Shown: positions 11,868 through 22,745 of the stretch, in pieces
How positions within the stretch are numbered: the stretch's first letter is position 1
Layout of the letters: every line of letters begins with the position of its first letter
Assembly (NCBI GenBank): GCA_001931905.2
Contig: MSJI02000199.1
Span: 1-64,000 of the forward strand
Source of the DNA: Cladosporium sp. IMV 00045
Lineage: Eukaryota > Ascomycota > Dothideomycetes > Cladosporiales > Cladosporiaceae
Direction of reading: 5' to 3'
Length of the DNA: 64,000 nucleotides
Notes under the pieces: model-generated
The model's database searches: none
The model's input: only the letters and a program-made list of their open reading frames with translations
What the model was told of the DNA's origin: nothing
Position numbers and translations under genes: made by a program

Positions 11868-13967
11868 ATGCCTCCCCTCACTGGCTTCTCAGATAATCCC
11901 TTCAAAACAAGATCCGACTATCTTCGTGCAGCCTCGGCTCTTGTGCGGCCACTCATGCAGTACAGGTCGCCACTGGCAGCACGCATCAAGTTTCCGAGCT
12001 CGACTGGTGCAGGATTCAGTGAGACAGCAGCACAGCTGGAGGGATTCGCCAGGCCTCTGTGGGCCATACCGCACCTTTTGCAGTCTTGTGCTGTGCCAGA
12101 TCCAGAATTCCGACGATGGATTGAAGGATTGAAAGCCGGGACTGATCCTCATTCTGGGGAGTATTGGGGTGATCTGCGTGGCTACGACCAGAGGATGGTA
12201 GAGATGGAAAGCATCGCATACGCAATCTTATGCGCACCGGAATCCTTCTCCTTCCATGATGATGAAGCTGCAAGACGCAACCTCATTGCTTGGCTCATAC
12301 AGATTAATCACCACGAAATGCCCAAGACAAACTGGCTGTGGTTCCGAGTGTTGGTAAACGTGGCACTATATCAGGAACTCGGTGTACCACTAGAGCTGGT
12401 GAAGATCCATATAGATCAGAGTCTGGACATCCTGGACACTTTCTACCTCGGTGACGGATGGAGCTCTGATGGAGTTTGGTCAGAGGAGCGAAAACAAGCC
12501 GACTACTACTCCGGAAGCTTCGCTCTACAGTTCGCGCCTCTGCTGTTTGTTCGATTTGCCCCTGATTACGACCCAAAACGAACAAAACGATATCAGGATC
12601 AGGCGAAGTATTTCGCAAGACAATACTGGCGATATTTTAGTGCAACTGGCGCCGCTATTCCGTTTGGCAGAAGCCTGACGTATCGATTCGCTTTTTCTGC
12701 TTTCTGGGCCGCTGCAATTGCCGCCGAGATTGATCTGCCAGAGCCTTTGGAGCAGACCGGGCGGGTCAAAGGACTACTCATGCGGCATCTAAGGTGGTGG
12801 GCTTCCCAAGATGGTATATTCAACGTGGATGGAACACTACACGTTGGGTACGCTTACCCCAACATGCACCTTGCGGAGGACTACACATCTCCGCAAAGCC
12901 CATACTGGTGCTTGAAGTCATTTTTGGTCCTGGGTCTGGCCGATGATCACCCTTTCTGGAAATGCGAGGAGTTGCCATACTCGAAAATCGGCCTCGAAAC
13001 GCAATTGGCTGACAAGAAATTCCTTGGACCTCCAGGACATTTGATGTGTAACACGGTAGAGCATCACTTCCTCTTATCTGCCGGTCAGTCGACGACCAAA
13101 AAGTTCCGGTCACGCGAGGCGAAGTATGGCAAGTTCGCATATTCGTCTGCCTTCCCAATCAGCGTACCTTGCGGTCAGACCTTGGAACAAATTGCACCAG
13201 ACTGTACAATTGCCATCAGCATCCTTGATGGTGAAGATCTATGGAAAGTTCGCTGGGCTCCCTACGACATTACGCCGAGCGAGATTGAAATCGATGCGGA
13301 AAAAGTGCCAATCTTGACCAGCTCATGGAAGCCATGGAAGGGGTTAGACATGCACGTGGTCACAAGTTTGGTGGCGCCTTGTCGGCTTTGGCCGGGCTGG
13401 CATTTGAGGATCCATCGAGTGAAGACGAGGACAAAGCGACCTTTTCGGATTGTGGACGGCGGATTTGCACTATCGGCAGAGACTAAAGGAGGAGATCACA
13501 TTCCAGATCAACTCTTGCAGGCTTTTCAAACGGACAATGAAAGCAATTTCGATCAAGGCTGGTATGCGAACGAAGAAGCAGCCGCGGTATGCTCAGAGAC
13601 AGGTGTAAGCGGCATTGCAGACCTCACTTCAGTCTTCCTCAACGAGCAACCTCTTGACGCACCCATTGCGACCATGAAGGCAGAAATAATCAGCGCCGAT
13701 CCAAATACGTGAGTGAGTTTACCTTCACCGGAGTTCATCGCTGACAGTCCCAGCAACCTCATGGCTTCGCGAAGCCTGATTCCATCCGCATCATATCTCT
13801 TCCAACGAGACCCGAACCCTCAGAGCGAGCTGGAACCCATTGTTTTCGTTACTGGAGTCTTCGCAGTGGAGGCCTCCGCAAATCTGACACCAGCAGAGAT
13901 CTGGCGCTCGTGGCAATCTCGGTTTCAAACTTCTGTTGTGTCGAGAAGACTTGCGCGGGACTACTAG
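11868..13967 (+). CDS. DUF2264 family protein (putative alpha/alpha-barrel carbohydrate-active protein)
   Basis: join(11868..13708, 13754..13967), 684 aa. Without splicing the ORF stops at a TGA inside GTGAGTGAG. Treating that as a 45-nt intron (ending CCCAG) joins DPNT to NLMASRSLIP and gives a normal C-terminus, TPAEIWRSWQSRF. The N-terminus (NPFKTRSDYLRAASALVRPL, then ETAAQLEGFARPLWAIPHLL) and the central YYSGSFALQFAPLLFVRF segment are typical of DUF2264. These proteins are predicted to be helical-barrel enzymes, often found near polysaccharide-degradation genes. No signal peptide is present. Its place in the cluster suggests a role in uronide or oligosaccharide catabolism, but the reaction is unknown. 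Confidence 0.85.
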
Positions 13968-13996
13968 ATTGTTTGGGTTGCTGTCAGTGAATTTCA

Positions 13997-14182
13997 TTGG
14001 ATCAGATGAGATGGATTCGTATGGGCTTGGAAACCACCGACGATGCTCAAATAAGGCTCTTTTTCGAACGGGAGATGCTCTGCTTTGGCAATGCAGACCC
14101 CATCGAATGGTACATCTACCAAGCCGCCATCAACTTTACGAAGATCTCGATCGTCCTTCCGTGCTTCGGATCTCCAAAATAA
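13997..14182 (+). pseudogene. Possible remnant of a fungal rhodopsin-fold membrane protein
   Basis: An open frame without a proper start reads GLETTDDAQIRLFFEREMLC and then YIYQAAINFTKISIVL before stopping at the A-rich tract. The order of a short loop, a helix containing a Phe-Phe pair, and a helix ending TKISIVL resembles the third and fourth helices of fungal rhodopsin-domain proteins such as the one at 38403-39715. Everything else of such a gene is missing. The resemblance is short and could be chance. Confidence 0.3.
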
Positions 14183-14253
14183 AAAAATAAAAATAAAAAT
14201 AAAAATAAAAAAGAGAAATAAGAAATAAGAAATAAGAAAAAATAAGAAAAAAT
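14177..14253. repeat. AAAAT/AAATAAG low-complexity tract
   Basis: Repeats of AAAAAT at first, then of GAAATAA and AAGAAAAAAT, form a near-pure A/T/G-purine tract of about 75 bp. It directly abuts the possible rhodopsin-fold remnant. Confidence 0.85.
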
Positions 14254-14477
14254 TACACCAGTGTGTCAGCCAATACAAGCTCTTCTGCATCGACTTGGTA
14301 GTCCAATGTCGCGACGATTCTTGTCATGATCCAGACAGTATGGATAGCCGTCATTGATTGATCTACAACCTACATACATTTATGTTTGTATTGCTCCGTC
14401 CTTGTTAGTCTTGTGAGATTGTCATCTACCCTCTATATGAACTCGATGCCACCCACGACTCCAGTTCAACAACCCAC

Positions 14478-15622
14478 TCACTGCCCACTACCAGCACCAG
14501 GCGTATCTTCAATCTTGAACACATACTTAACAGCACTAACAGTGCCATCCTTAAGATTCGTCAACCCCTTCTCCACACCCAGCAAACCACCAGGCACGAC
14601 CTCCTGAGGCTGCGGCTTAAACCAGCCCTCCTCGAGGCCCTTGCTCAGGAATCTGCTATGGACGTATCCGAAATCCTTGAGCGAGCTGTGGACGTCGCCG
14701 ACATTAGTGGTCGTCAAATTGACAGACTCGGGATAGCCCTTGTACTCCTTGCCGGGCAGGACGAAAGTCACAGCGCCGTTGGGGTCGAGGACCTTGGCGA
14801 TGTTCTCGACGGATCCCTTCTCCGAGACAGCGTCAAAAGCGTGCAAGAGCTTCTGGCCATTCAAAGCGTCTTTAAGGCCCTGAACGACAGCCTCGTCGCC
14901 CTCACGGTAGTCGATGATCGTATCGCCTTTGCTGCGGTCGATGAATTTCTCGACGTGGTCCTTCGCGCGGCCGGAGACGCAAATGAGCGGGTGGATGTTA
15001 GATTTCACAGCCAGCTGGAGGGTGTATGAGCCGACGGCAGAGGAGGCGCCGTAGATGACCAGAGGGGTCTTGGTGCCTTCGGCTGCTGGGAGCCAGGGTT
15101 CGGGTAGGCGGAGGCGGGCGTACAGGCCGACTACTGCGGTGAGGGCGGCGAGGGGAATGGCGGCACCCTCTGGGATCGAGGTCAATTTGGGATTTGGTTG
15201 AGAGGTTTGTATGGAATAATCTCACCTTCAAAGCTCATGTCCTTGGGCAGGAAGAAGGTAGTGTGCTTCCACGAAACAGCATATTCAGCGTAGCTGCCAC
15301 CGGGCTGCAGCATCTCGTGGAAAGCGGCAACTCTGTCGCCTTTCTTGAATTCAACGACATTCTCACCGACTTCATGGACGATTCCGGAGATGTCATCGCC
15401 TTGGTTGGTGTTGTTGGAGTGAGGGAGCCATTCTGCAAACATCCTGTTATTTGGTGATCAATCGCGACCTGGTGAAGAGATTGCCATACCAGGTACTTTC
15501 CAGTCCTTGGGGTTGCTGCCTGAGTAGATGACTTTTGTGACGATCTGGTCCGGGCCAGGCTTTGGGATGGGAGAGTCAATGATATTGACCTTGGGGCCAA
15601 CGGAGACGAGAGCTTCCTTCAT
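14478..15622 (-). CDS. Medium-chain reductase (zinc-type alcohol dehydrogenase / quinone oxidoreductase-like)
   Basis: complement(join(14478..15169, 15226..15432, 15490..15622)), 343 aa. Intron 1 (57 nt, GTATGG...TTGCAG) joins NPKDWKVP to EWLPHSNNTNQGDDISG; intron 2 (56 nt, GTGAGA...CCCAG) joins DMSFE to EGAAIPLAAL. The protein has the GroES-like N-terminal fold with GDRVAAFHEM and GGSYAEYAV. The nucleotide site reads VIYGASSAVGSYTLQLA, an AxxAVG form of the NAD(P)H Rossmann motif. The catalytic-zinc Cys and His ligands of true alcohol dehydrogenases are not evident, so an NADPH-dependent enoyl or quinone reductase of the ToxD-like group is more likely. It is probably cytosolic. The substrate is unknown and no biosynthetic backbone gene lies nearby. 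Confidence 0.85.
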
Positions 15623-16626
15623 TGTGTCGGAGTGAGTTGCCTGTTGACTGTAACGAATTAGACGTACAAGATGATCAGACGGAAGAAATATAGAAAAACG
15701 TATTTTATGAAGTAGTACAGTACTTTTCGTACAATATATCCTCATCAAGTGGGTACACTTGCCAGCATTGGTGCAGTATTTCTAAGCAGCGCGGAATATC
15801 CATTTTTCGGTGATTGCGTCACTTGAAGTATACTGAAGCTATCGAAGTTATGCTCATTTGCCGCGGATGTGAAAGATCCGAAGAACTTCGCCCTCGCAAG
15901 GTGGTAAGTTCATCATCTTCAGTCGTTAGAGATCCTCATTCTCGCGTGCATCAACGGTCGACGAACTCAACGGCAGATGCTGAAGTCGATGCCAGACATG
16001 CGTCTGGGCTCGCCAACGCTTTCTCGGCCGAGAGTAAGCATATAAGGTACACCGGCTATGCTGACTCGTGCCGATTGGGCATCACAAGGAGAACATGCTA
16101 ACGACTGGGGAATGCTCCATGATCTGAGGGTATTGTGGCACGGTATCTCCAGCAACATCCTTGCAATGGATAAAGACAACAGACATTGATGGTGAATTGA
16201 TTGTGAATTGATTAATGCAGCCCGAACATTGATTGAGCACAGGGCTGAAACGATGAAGAAAAGCGTTGCCGTGCCAACCCGGGAGTGGCCGCTTTGTGGA
16301 CTCGGCTTGGCTTCGGCTTCAGCGCAGCATCAGGGCAAAGCAACAGCTCCGCGTCAGTTGTGTTTGATGTGAAGAGTTGGGGAAAGTGAGAGACAGAGAC
16401 AAGCGACGACTATCACAACACGCTCATTTCGCTCTGGACAACCTCACTTACTAACCCGAGACTCACCACACCTGCCACTCCTGGTGACCAGCCGACATTG
16501 CTTCATACCGTTTCCTTACCCTCCAATACCAACAATAACAACAACTACACCACCATCTGAGCCCTCCTTACACCACCTCTCGCTCTTCTGCCGCGCCGGC
16601 GGTGAGCTCGTATCCCACCAGCAAAC
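15623..16626. other. Intergenic between reductase and kinesin genes (divergent promoters)
   Basis: About 1 kb separates the two divergent starts. A short direct repeat, TGAATTGATT, occurs twice in succession near 16192-16213. The 200 bp before the kinesin start are CT/CA-rich, like a fungal 5' leader. ORFs of 95-101 aa here lack support. Confidence 0.4.
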
Positions 16627-19600
16627 ATGGCCGGACGATCAGACGGCGCGTCCAGCATCCAGGTCACCGTCCGCGTGCGCCCTTTCACCATTCGCGAGGC
16701 CGCTCAGCTCGCTCGCACCGAAGATGGTCCTCTCTTCCTTGGCGATGGCTCTCTTGCAGCCGCTCCCTCAATACCCGCCACCCACATGAAGCAGAAAGGC
16801 ATCCGACCAGTCCTCAAGGTCATGGATGAGAAGTGCCTGTCAGTATACCCTGCCTCCACAGCACTCCCGAGCCTGGCCAATACTAACAACGACGCAGTGT
16901 CTTCGACCCGCCAGAGGACAACCCAGTCCAGCGATTCAGCCGAGCCGTCATGCCACAGGGCAAGCGCGCCAAAGACCAGACCTTTGGCTTCGACCGAGTC
17001 TTCGATGAAAACACCACACAAGCCGACGTATACGAGGCGACCACCAAGAACCTGCTGGATTCGGTATTGGATGGATACAACGCTACTGTCTTCGCGTACG
17101 GTGCCACTGGCTGCGGAAAAACACACACAATCACAGGCACTGCACAGCAACCAGGAATCATCTTCCTGACCATGCAAGAGTTATTTGAGAAAGTGGAAGA
17201 GCTGCGATCAGAGAAGGACTCCGAGATCACACTATCCTACCTGGAAATCTACAACGAGACCATCCGCGACTTGCTCAACCCCAATCTCGGCAACAAGCAA
17301 GGCCTCATGCTCCGCGAGGATGCCAACCAAACTGTGTCGGTAGCTGGTCTATCTTCGCACAACCCCCAGAATGTGCAGGAGGTCATGGACATGGTCATCA
17401 CCGGAAATGGAAACCGCACTCAATCTCCCACCGAAGCAAACGCAACCTCTTCGCGCTCCCACGCCGTCTTGCAAGTGAACGTCTCCTCAAAGTCGCGCGA
17501 TACGTCTGTCAACGAGCCAGTGACCATGGCAACTCTCAGTATCATCGACCTGGCTGGATCTGAGCGAGCTTCGGCAACAAAAAACAGAGGCGAACGACTG
17601 ACGGAGGGTGCGAACATCAACAAGTCTCTCCTTGCGCTCGGAAGCTGCATCAATGCGCTGTGCGACCCGCGCAAGAAAAACCACGTCCCATACCGCAACT
17701 CAAAGCTCACACGACTTCTCAAATTTTCCCTCGGAGGCAACTGCAGGACTGTCATGATTGTCTGCGTTTCTCCTTCAAGCCAACACTTCGACGAGACTCA
17801 AAACACCCTCCGTTATGCCAACCGCGCGAAGAACATCCAGACGAAGAGCGTGCGCAATGTCTATAACGTCGACCGCCACGTCAAGGACTACCTGAAGAAG
17901 ATTGACGAACAGATGACCCGCATCAACGAGCTCACCGCGCAACAAAAGCAATACGAGGAAATGGCGTTTGTCAAATTCCGCAAGGCAGAGGCGAAGAGGA
18001 CCGAGATCGCGCAGGATAGCATTCGCAGGATTCGGGCCGCTTACGATCACTCGGCGGGAGACAGGCAAGAGCGCGTGAACAACATGCGCCGCTTGAGGCA
18101 GGTCGAGCGTAGGATTGGTGCCATGAGTGGCTGGATCGGCGCGTTTGATCAGGTGTGTGACACGCGCGAAGACGAGGAACCGCCGAAGAGCATGCTTGCG
18201 ATGCGCAAGACAGCACAGGGTATTCTCGTGGAACTGGAGGGCAGCCGACAACACTTCCACCAACGCTTGGCCAAGAGCAACTGGTCTCGCGCAATCGACA
18301 CAGCATTGCAAGATGGTCTGCGACAGCTACAAGCAAACGGAGCTGCGGCTGCCGACAGCCTGGAAGAATCAACACTGCACAGAGAATCGGAGGCTTTGAA
18401 AGCAAAGGCAGATGTTGAGGCGCATCTCGCGGTCTTAGAGCAAGAGAAGGTCTCGGATCAAGGTCTCATGCAGGTCATGCTTACTGCTCACTTCGAAACC
18501 ATCGCAATTCTCAACCAGATCATGCACATGAGCGAGGAAGAAGCAGTCGAGGCAGCCCGCGATATTCTCGGTAAGCTCTTGCAGAGCTGCTGCGAGTCTG
18601 TCAGCCAAGTGATCAAACCAGATGGCGGCCTCCAGATCGTCGAAGCCGTCCCTCCAAGCAAGGCCGGCACCCCGAAGAAGAGGAGACAGACGCCTTTGAC
18701 AGGTCCCAGCCCTCTCAAGTCGAAGGTCCGTTCTTCGATTGGTGGCGCAGCTTCTGCCATCCCCTCTCACATGTCCAGTCAAATGGACTCGCCTTTCACA
18801 GGCACAAGCCCCGCGAGTGCGCAAACGGCTGCATCACCTAGGAGGAGAATCAAGTTAGGTGGTGCTCGCAGGGGTGTTGTCATGAATGGTACGCCAAAGA
18901 AGAAGTCACCAGTCAAGAAGCGAGCTGTTCGTTGGAGAGACGAGAACGACGATGGTGAAGGCGCCCTGCCTCTGGCCGAGTTTCAGGCAACGCCCAAGTT
19001 CCAAGGTAGCAGCCCAGCGATTCCCCAAGGCTCCGATCAGCAAACAGCATCTCCCATCCATGCCATTGCGTCAGAAATGAATGAGAATTCCGAGCTGGGT
19101 TCAAGCCCTGTGCCAGCTGCGCCTGTCCCAACCTCCGATCTTAGGAAGTCGGGTGGAGGTCGCTTTGCGACTGGTTTCTTGACGAAGAAGACAGACGGTT
19201 CTCCGCCTCCTCCCAGCTTGAACCTGAGCGCCTTTGCCAGTGAGGATGAAAGCAGCCCTCTGCGCGAAATGGCTGCCAACAGCGCACCTCGCCTGCCATC
19301 GAACCTTTCTCAGTCCCCAGCGACTGGTTCACCGACCCACCGCGCATCCGTAGAAGACGACACTGCCTCCGTTGGATCCGGGTCCGACCTCGAACGCTCC
19401 CTAACCGCCGACAAAGAAGCAGCCGGCAAGATCCGCTCCGCCATGAAGCTGAAGCGCAACTCCTCCATCTCCCGCCGCAACTCCGGCGGCATCCAACCCA
19501 CACGCACCCGCGAGTCAATCCACCGCCGCCGTTCACCCACCGCAACCTCTCCCCCGCCCGCGACGGACAACCAAGGAATCTTCTCCGCCAGCCACGCGAG

Positions 19601-19820
19601 ACGAATGGTGCGAAGCGACAAAGACGACGCCGGCCGAAACGTTCTCAGCCCGCGCACCGCAGCTGTCGTCAAGGGTGCTGGCCCCATGGCTGTTAGACGC
19701 AGCATGGCGGTTGACGGCACGCCGAGGGAGAACGCCCCGAGGGCGCCTATGAGGGCCAGCTCGGGTACGATGGGAGGTCAGAGGGCTGGTAGTATGACTA
19801 CCAAAGCTGCTTGGAGATGA
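16627..19820 (+). CDS. Kinesin-8 family motor protein (Kip3/Klp5-Klp6 type)
   Basis: join(16627..16838, 16898..19820), 1044 aa. The 59-nt intron (GTCAGT, TACTAAC, GCAG) joins VMDEKCL to VFDPPEDNP. The motor domain occupies residues 10-400: IQVTVRVRPF at the start, P-loop GATGCGKT (about 139-146), switch I NATSSRSHAVLQ, switch II DLAGSERASATKNRGERLTE, and YRNSKLTRLLKFSLGGNC. The phrase RTQSPTEANATSSRSH is characteristic of kinesin-8. A neck and coiled-coil region follow, then a long Ser/Pro/Arg-rich tail that would bind microtubules. Kinesin-8 motors walk to plus ends and limit microtubule length, affecting spindle and nuclear positioning. The length and single early intron are ordinary for a filamentous fungus. 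Confidence 0.93.
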
Positions 19821-20404
19821 GCGGGTGGGCTGGAGCTCAACTGTCGGATGGGGAGCTTTTCTTTTGAGTTTTTACAGGTTTGTCCTCAATAGGAAGCCTC
19901 TTTTCGTAGAATTGTCTGGGTATGGGAAATTGGTCAAGAAGGCGTTTTGTTTTTGCACACCGGCGCGATCCCACTCTCGAATCCAGGATCACAGAGATGC
20001 CTTTTCTTTTGCTCGGGATTCTGGTCTTCCTCGAGGGCGTTTTGTATTGGATTCTGCACAGAGACCAAAATTCTGCCGGTTTGGTCAATGAAAGGGGAAA
20101 AGGGGGAAAGCATGTATTATACAGCATTGAATAGCATGAAGGCACAAAGATGTTCATTCGGAGTTCTTGTTTACCTCGTTTCTGATGAGCCGTGCGTGAT
20201 GAATGTCTTCTCACATATGCCGTGATCGCTGGGCTTTTCGTTTCGGGCGTATTTACTTGTAATCAAGCAAGTCATAGGGCGGGAGGCCTGAGATGGCCGC
20301 AAGAACGATTGCTCTCATTTCATAACTTCATTAAGATACTTCGGAATATGTACAATACACATAACAATCATAATACGCACACAAGCGCCTCCTGTCAAAT
20401 CTGT
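19821..20404. other. Convergent intergenic region
   Basis: This is the 3' space of the kinesin gene and of the minus-strand gene at 20405. Overlapping ORFs of 70-125 aa on both strands look random. No terminator hairpin or RNA gene is evident. Confidence 0.4.
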
Positions 20405-21544
20405 CTAGCAAGCCTGCGTCAACTCCAAGTCCTCATCAACGAAACTCTCCAGCTCCGTCATCGTGAAGTCTTCATTCGTCCTCGGCGCAGTATGAGCAGG
20501 CCGAGGTGCATCCTTCCATGATCCATGCTCCTTCTCCTTCTGTTTCTCTGAGCCTTGCCGTGAACCCTGCTCCAAATCTGCAGGCAAAGGCAAAGGCGGA
20601 GGCGGCATCCTCGCTCTCTCCTCATCCCGTCTCGCAGCGCCTATGCTTGGTGTCGTGGGGTCTAGTCTCTCGAGATCATCTTCTGTCAAGTCGAAAGAGG
20701 AAGAGGAGCCGGTGGAGCTGAAGGAGTTCGTTCTAGGAGGTTCTTTCGCTACTGCTGCTGCTACTGTAGGTCTGGGTGGACAGCTACGGTGCAGCGGGGA
20801 GTTTTGTGGGGTGTTGTCCAGCTCGCGGGCGATTTGCGAGCTGCTTGAGAGGAAGGAATGCCATTCTTGGTCGAGGGAGGGTGGGCTGGCGGCTGGTGCT
20901 GAGACTTGGGCTGGGACAGGGACGGGGGTCTTAGCGGTCGTTTTGCTGAGTGGGAGTGGAGGTGGAGGCATGCTCGTGGCGGCGGCTGCTGCTGTTGCTG
21001 TAGCGGGTTTTGTGTATGAGGGACTCTTCTCTGCCGGCCTGATGGTGCGCACTGATTCGGGCGACTGCAAAGCTTCGAGGAGACTTTCGTCGTCGACCGA
21101 GTCTTCAAACTCATCCTCAAACTCATCATCGTCAGCGGCGTTATGCTGTGCTACCAAGCCCGCATGTTCGCCCTGTTCATCCCGCCGATCCGTTTCTTCA
21201 ACAACCTCAGACTTGTCCTCTTCAACCACGGCATTCCCTTCAGCAAGATTCGCACCAGGCTTCTGGAAGAAAGCACCCAAATGAAACTGACTACTCTTAA
21301 ACCCAAAGCGATCCCTCCGCCTTTGAGTACCGAGCCTGCGCTCCTCGTCTTTCTGTGCCTTCTCTTGCGCCAGACGTTTCTTCGTCACGTCGGCGCGGGT
21401 CTTCTCCCGCTCTCGTAGTGCCCAAGCTCGTCGATCGAGTTGTATTGCGCGCTCGAGTTGTCTTGCCTCGCGCTCGGTGATGGGGGTTTCGTCGCGGGCT
21501 TTGAAAGCCGCTTTGGCTTGTTTGAGGGTTTTAGCTCGGGGCAT
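20405..21544 (-). CDS. Uncharacterised fungal protein with N-terminal basic coiled coil
   Basis: I do not recognise a named family. The preferred start is MPRAKTLKQAKAAFKARDET (379 aa); the open frame continues upstream to 21865 but that part is Ser/Thr/Asn-rich and reads like a leader. Residues 1-85 form a highly charged helix (EREARQLERAIQLDRRAWAL, then REREKTRADVTKKRL) followed by RRRDRFGFKSSQFHLGAFF, which looks like a conserved core. The remainder is acidic, Ser/Pro-rich and probably disordered, ending FTMTELESFVDEDLELT. No membrane or signal segment is seen. A nuclear or chromatin-associated role would fit the composition but is not shown. Confidence 0.65.
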   Translation of the reverse strand: MPRAKTLKQAKAAFKARDETPITEREARQLERAIQLDRRAWALREREKTRADVTKKRLAQEKAQKDEERRLGTQRRRDRFGFKSSQFHLGAFFQKPGANLAEGNAVVEEDKSEVVEETDRRDEQGEHAGLVAQHNAADDDEFEDEFEDSVDDESLLEALQSPESVRTIRPAEKSPSYTKPATATAAAAATSMPPPPLPLSKTTAKTPVPVPAQVSAPAASPPSLDQEWHSFLSSSSQIARELDNTPQNSPLHRSCPPRPTVAAAVAKEPPRTNSFSSTGSSSSFDLTEDDLERLDPTTPSIGAARRDEERARMPPPPLPLPADLEQGSRQGSEKQKEKEHGSWKDAPRPAHTAPRTNEDFTMTELESFVDEDLELTQAC

Positions 21545-22007
21545 TTTGTGGTTTGAGGTGTTTTTGGGGCTTGAGGGATGGCGGAGGCATTTTTTGGCGA
21601 GTTCGTTGATGAGCTCGGGTATTTGGGTTCGACGGGGTGTGATGTTGGTGTTGGTATTCTTGTTGTCGATGTTCGCGTTGGACTTTGTCGTTGCTGCCTT
21701 TGCTGACGTGACTGGCGTGAGCTGGCAAGCCCGACGGTGGGACGGACTTTGTTCCTCAGTCGCCGACGACGACTTCACTTCACTTCCGACTTCACATCGC
21801 TTGCATGTTGAATGGGTGTCTGGATGCAAGACATTATAACGTTGCAGGAACTCAGAAAGTTTCATATTCTCTTCAATACCTGTCTACATGCTTGCTATGT
21901 GTCAGACTGCAACACAGCGAACCCGACATCATTGCGTGCATTGCTATGGACGCCGTCAAAAGCGTTGAAGAGAGCAGCGCCATTGGATCTTGTCGCAGCC
22001 AGTCTGG

Positions 22008-22270
22008 CTTGTCGCTTGGTTCCATATATAGGCGCCGTGATTCGACATGATTCGTCGGGTCATGTGAAGATGAAGTCAGCAACGGAACATCGAACAGGAA
22101 GTATGATGTACTTACAAGGACACCAGCAGGCGTCACTGTCCATCCAGCGAATAGCTCGTCGCTCGGCTCGAGGGATAGGCGTCTTGATTCGGCAGGATCG
22201 TTCGGACATGTAGAGATGCAGTCAATAATAGAACATCAAGACAGAAGGTGGGTGTACTTACCGGGGCACC
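22008..22270. repeat. Diverged direct tandem duplication, unit about 130 bp
   Basis: Two adjacent stretches share the same order of words: GTCGCTTGG / GTCGCTCGG, ATAGGCGCCGTGATTCG / ATAGGCGTCTTGATTCG, CATGTGAAGATGAAGTCA / CATGTAGAGATGCAGTCA, GGAACATCGAACAGGAAG / AGAACATCAAGACAGAAG, and GTACTTACAAGGACACCAGC / GTACTTACCGGGGCACCACC. Read on the minus strand, each copy contains a consensus splice donor GTAAGTAC after a similar peptide. Unit boundaries are approximate. Confidence 0.75.
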
Positions 22271-22342
22271 ACCAGGCCCCGCCGTACGATCACACGTCAT
22301 GGAGTCGCCTTGGATGTTGCAAGACGCCTGCGGCGAGCCGTC

Positions 22343-22555
22343 CTGCATGTGACCGCCAACACCGAGGAGGAGACCAAGGTGGACACAGAGGGTACGGATG
22401 TAGGTGCCAGCCTCGCAAGAGACGTGGAAGACGGCGAGCTGGCGCTCGTTGTCGAATTCGAGGAGCTTGCTGGAGTAGATGGAGCGGATACGAAGCTGCC
22501 TCTTAACAGCAGAGATAAGCGGCGGGCGCTGGAAGAGAGCGCCACCGAGAGTCTC
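22343..22555 (-). pseudogene. cbf5: 71-codon fragment of CBF5 (H/ACA snoRNP pseudouridine synthase)
   Basis: The minus strand reads, without a stop, [71 protein letters not shown]. This is the very conserved TruB-type catalytic-core segment of Cbf5/dyskerin. The catalytic Asp region upstream and the PUA domain downstream are absent. Beyond HMQ the frame runs into unrelated sequence, although a shifted frame gives ARRRRLA, possibly a remnant of the ELRRVRSG that normally follows. It is thus a partial copy of a gene that should exist intact elsewhere. The upstream limit lies a few bases from an inverted-repeat element, which suggests transposition- or repair-mediated capture. Confidence 0.85.
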
Positions 22556-22566
22556 CGATGATCCAA

Positions 22567-22648
22567 GGGTCGACAGTGACAGTGATCATAAGAACGATCC
22601 GAAAGCCAGCAACGTAATAGCGTGTCGGATCACTGTCACCGTCGACCC
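22567..22648. mobile_element. Small inverted-repeat element, copy 1
   Basis: An 82-bp unit begins GGGTCGACAGTGACAGTGAT and ends with its near-exact reverse complement (22628-22648, one mismatch). The interior contains AGCAACGTAATAGCGTGTCG. It has the form of a very short MITE or a hairpin-forming repeat. No coding capacity and no clear target-site duplication are visible. Confidence 0.7.
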
Positions 22649-22662
22649 CAATCGAGGGACAA

Positions 22663-22745
22663 GGGTCGACAGTGACAGTGATCATAAAGTCGAAGCTCAA
22701 AGCGAGCAACGTAATAGCGTGTCGGATCACTGTCACTGTCGACCC
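22663..22745. mobile_element. Small inverted-repeat element, copy 2
   Basis: An 83-bp unit with perfect 21-bp terminal inverted repeats (22663-22683 and 22725-22745). Its interior is similar to copy 1, including AGCAACGTAATAGCGTGTCG. It lies 96 bp downstream of copy 1 in the same orientation, with a related 14-bp spacer after each unit (caatcgagggacaa / cagtcgagaaagcc). Confidence 0.75.

Larger units (their letters stand above)
13968..14477. other. Intergenic with possible membrane-protein remnant and AAAAT tract
   Basis: Apart from the two features listed separately here (a possible rhodopsin-fold remnant and an A-rich microsatellite), I see nothing coding. It is the convergent 3' space between the DUF2264 gene and the reductase gene. 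Confidence 0.4.

Noticed and set aside
17775..18311. 178-aa minus-strand ORF
   Set aside because: Antisense to the kinesin motor and neck; no domain.
20643..21284. 213-aa plus-strand ORF rich in Ser
   Set aside because: Mirror of the disordered acidic/Ser-rich part of the minus-strand gene at 20405-21544.
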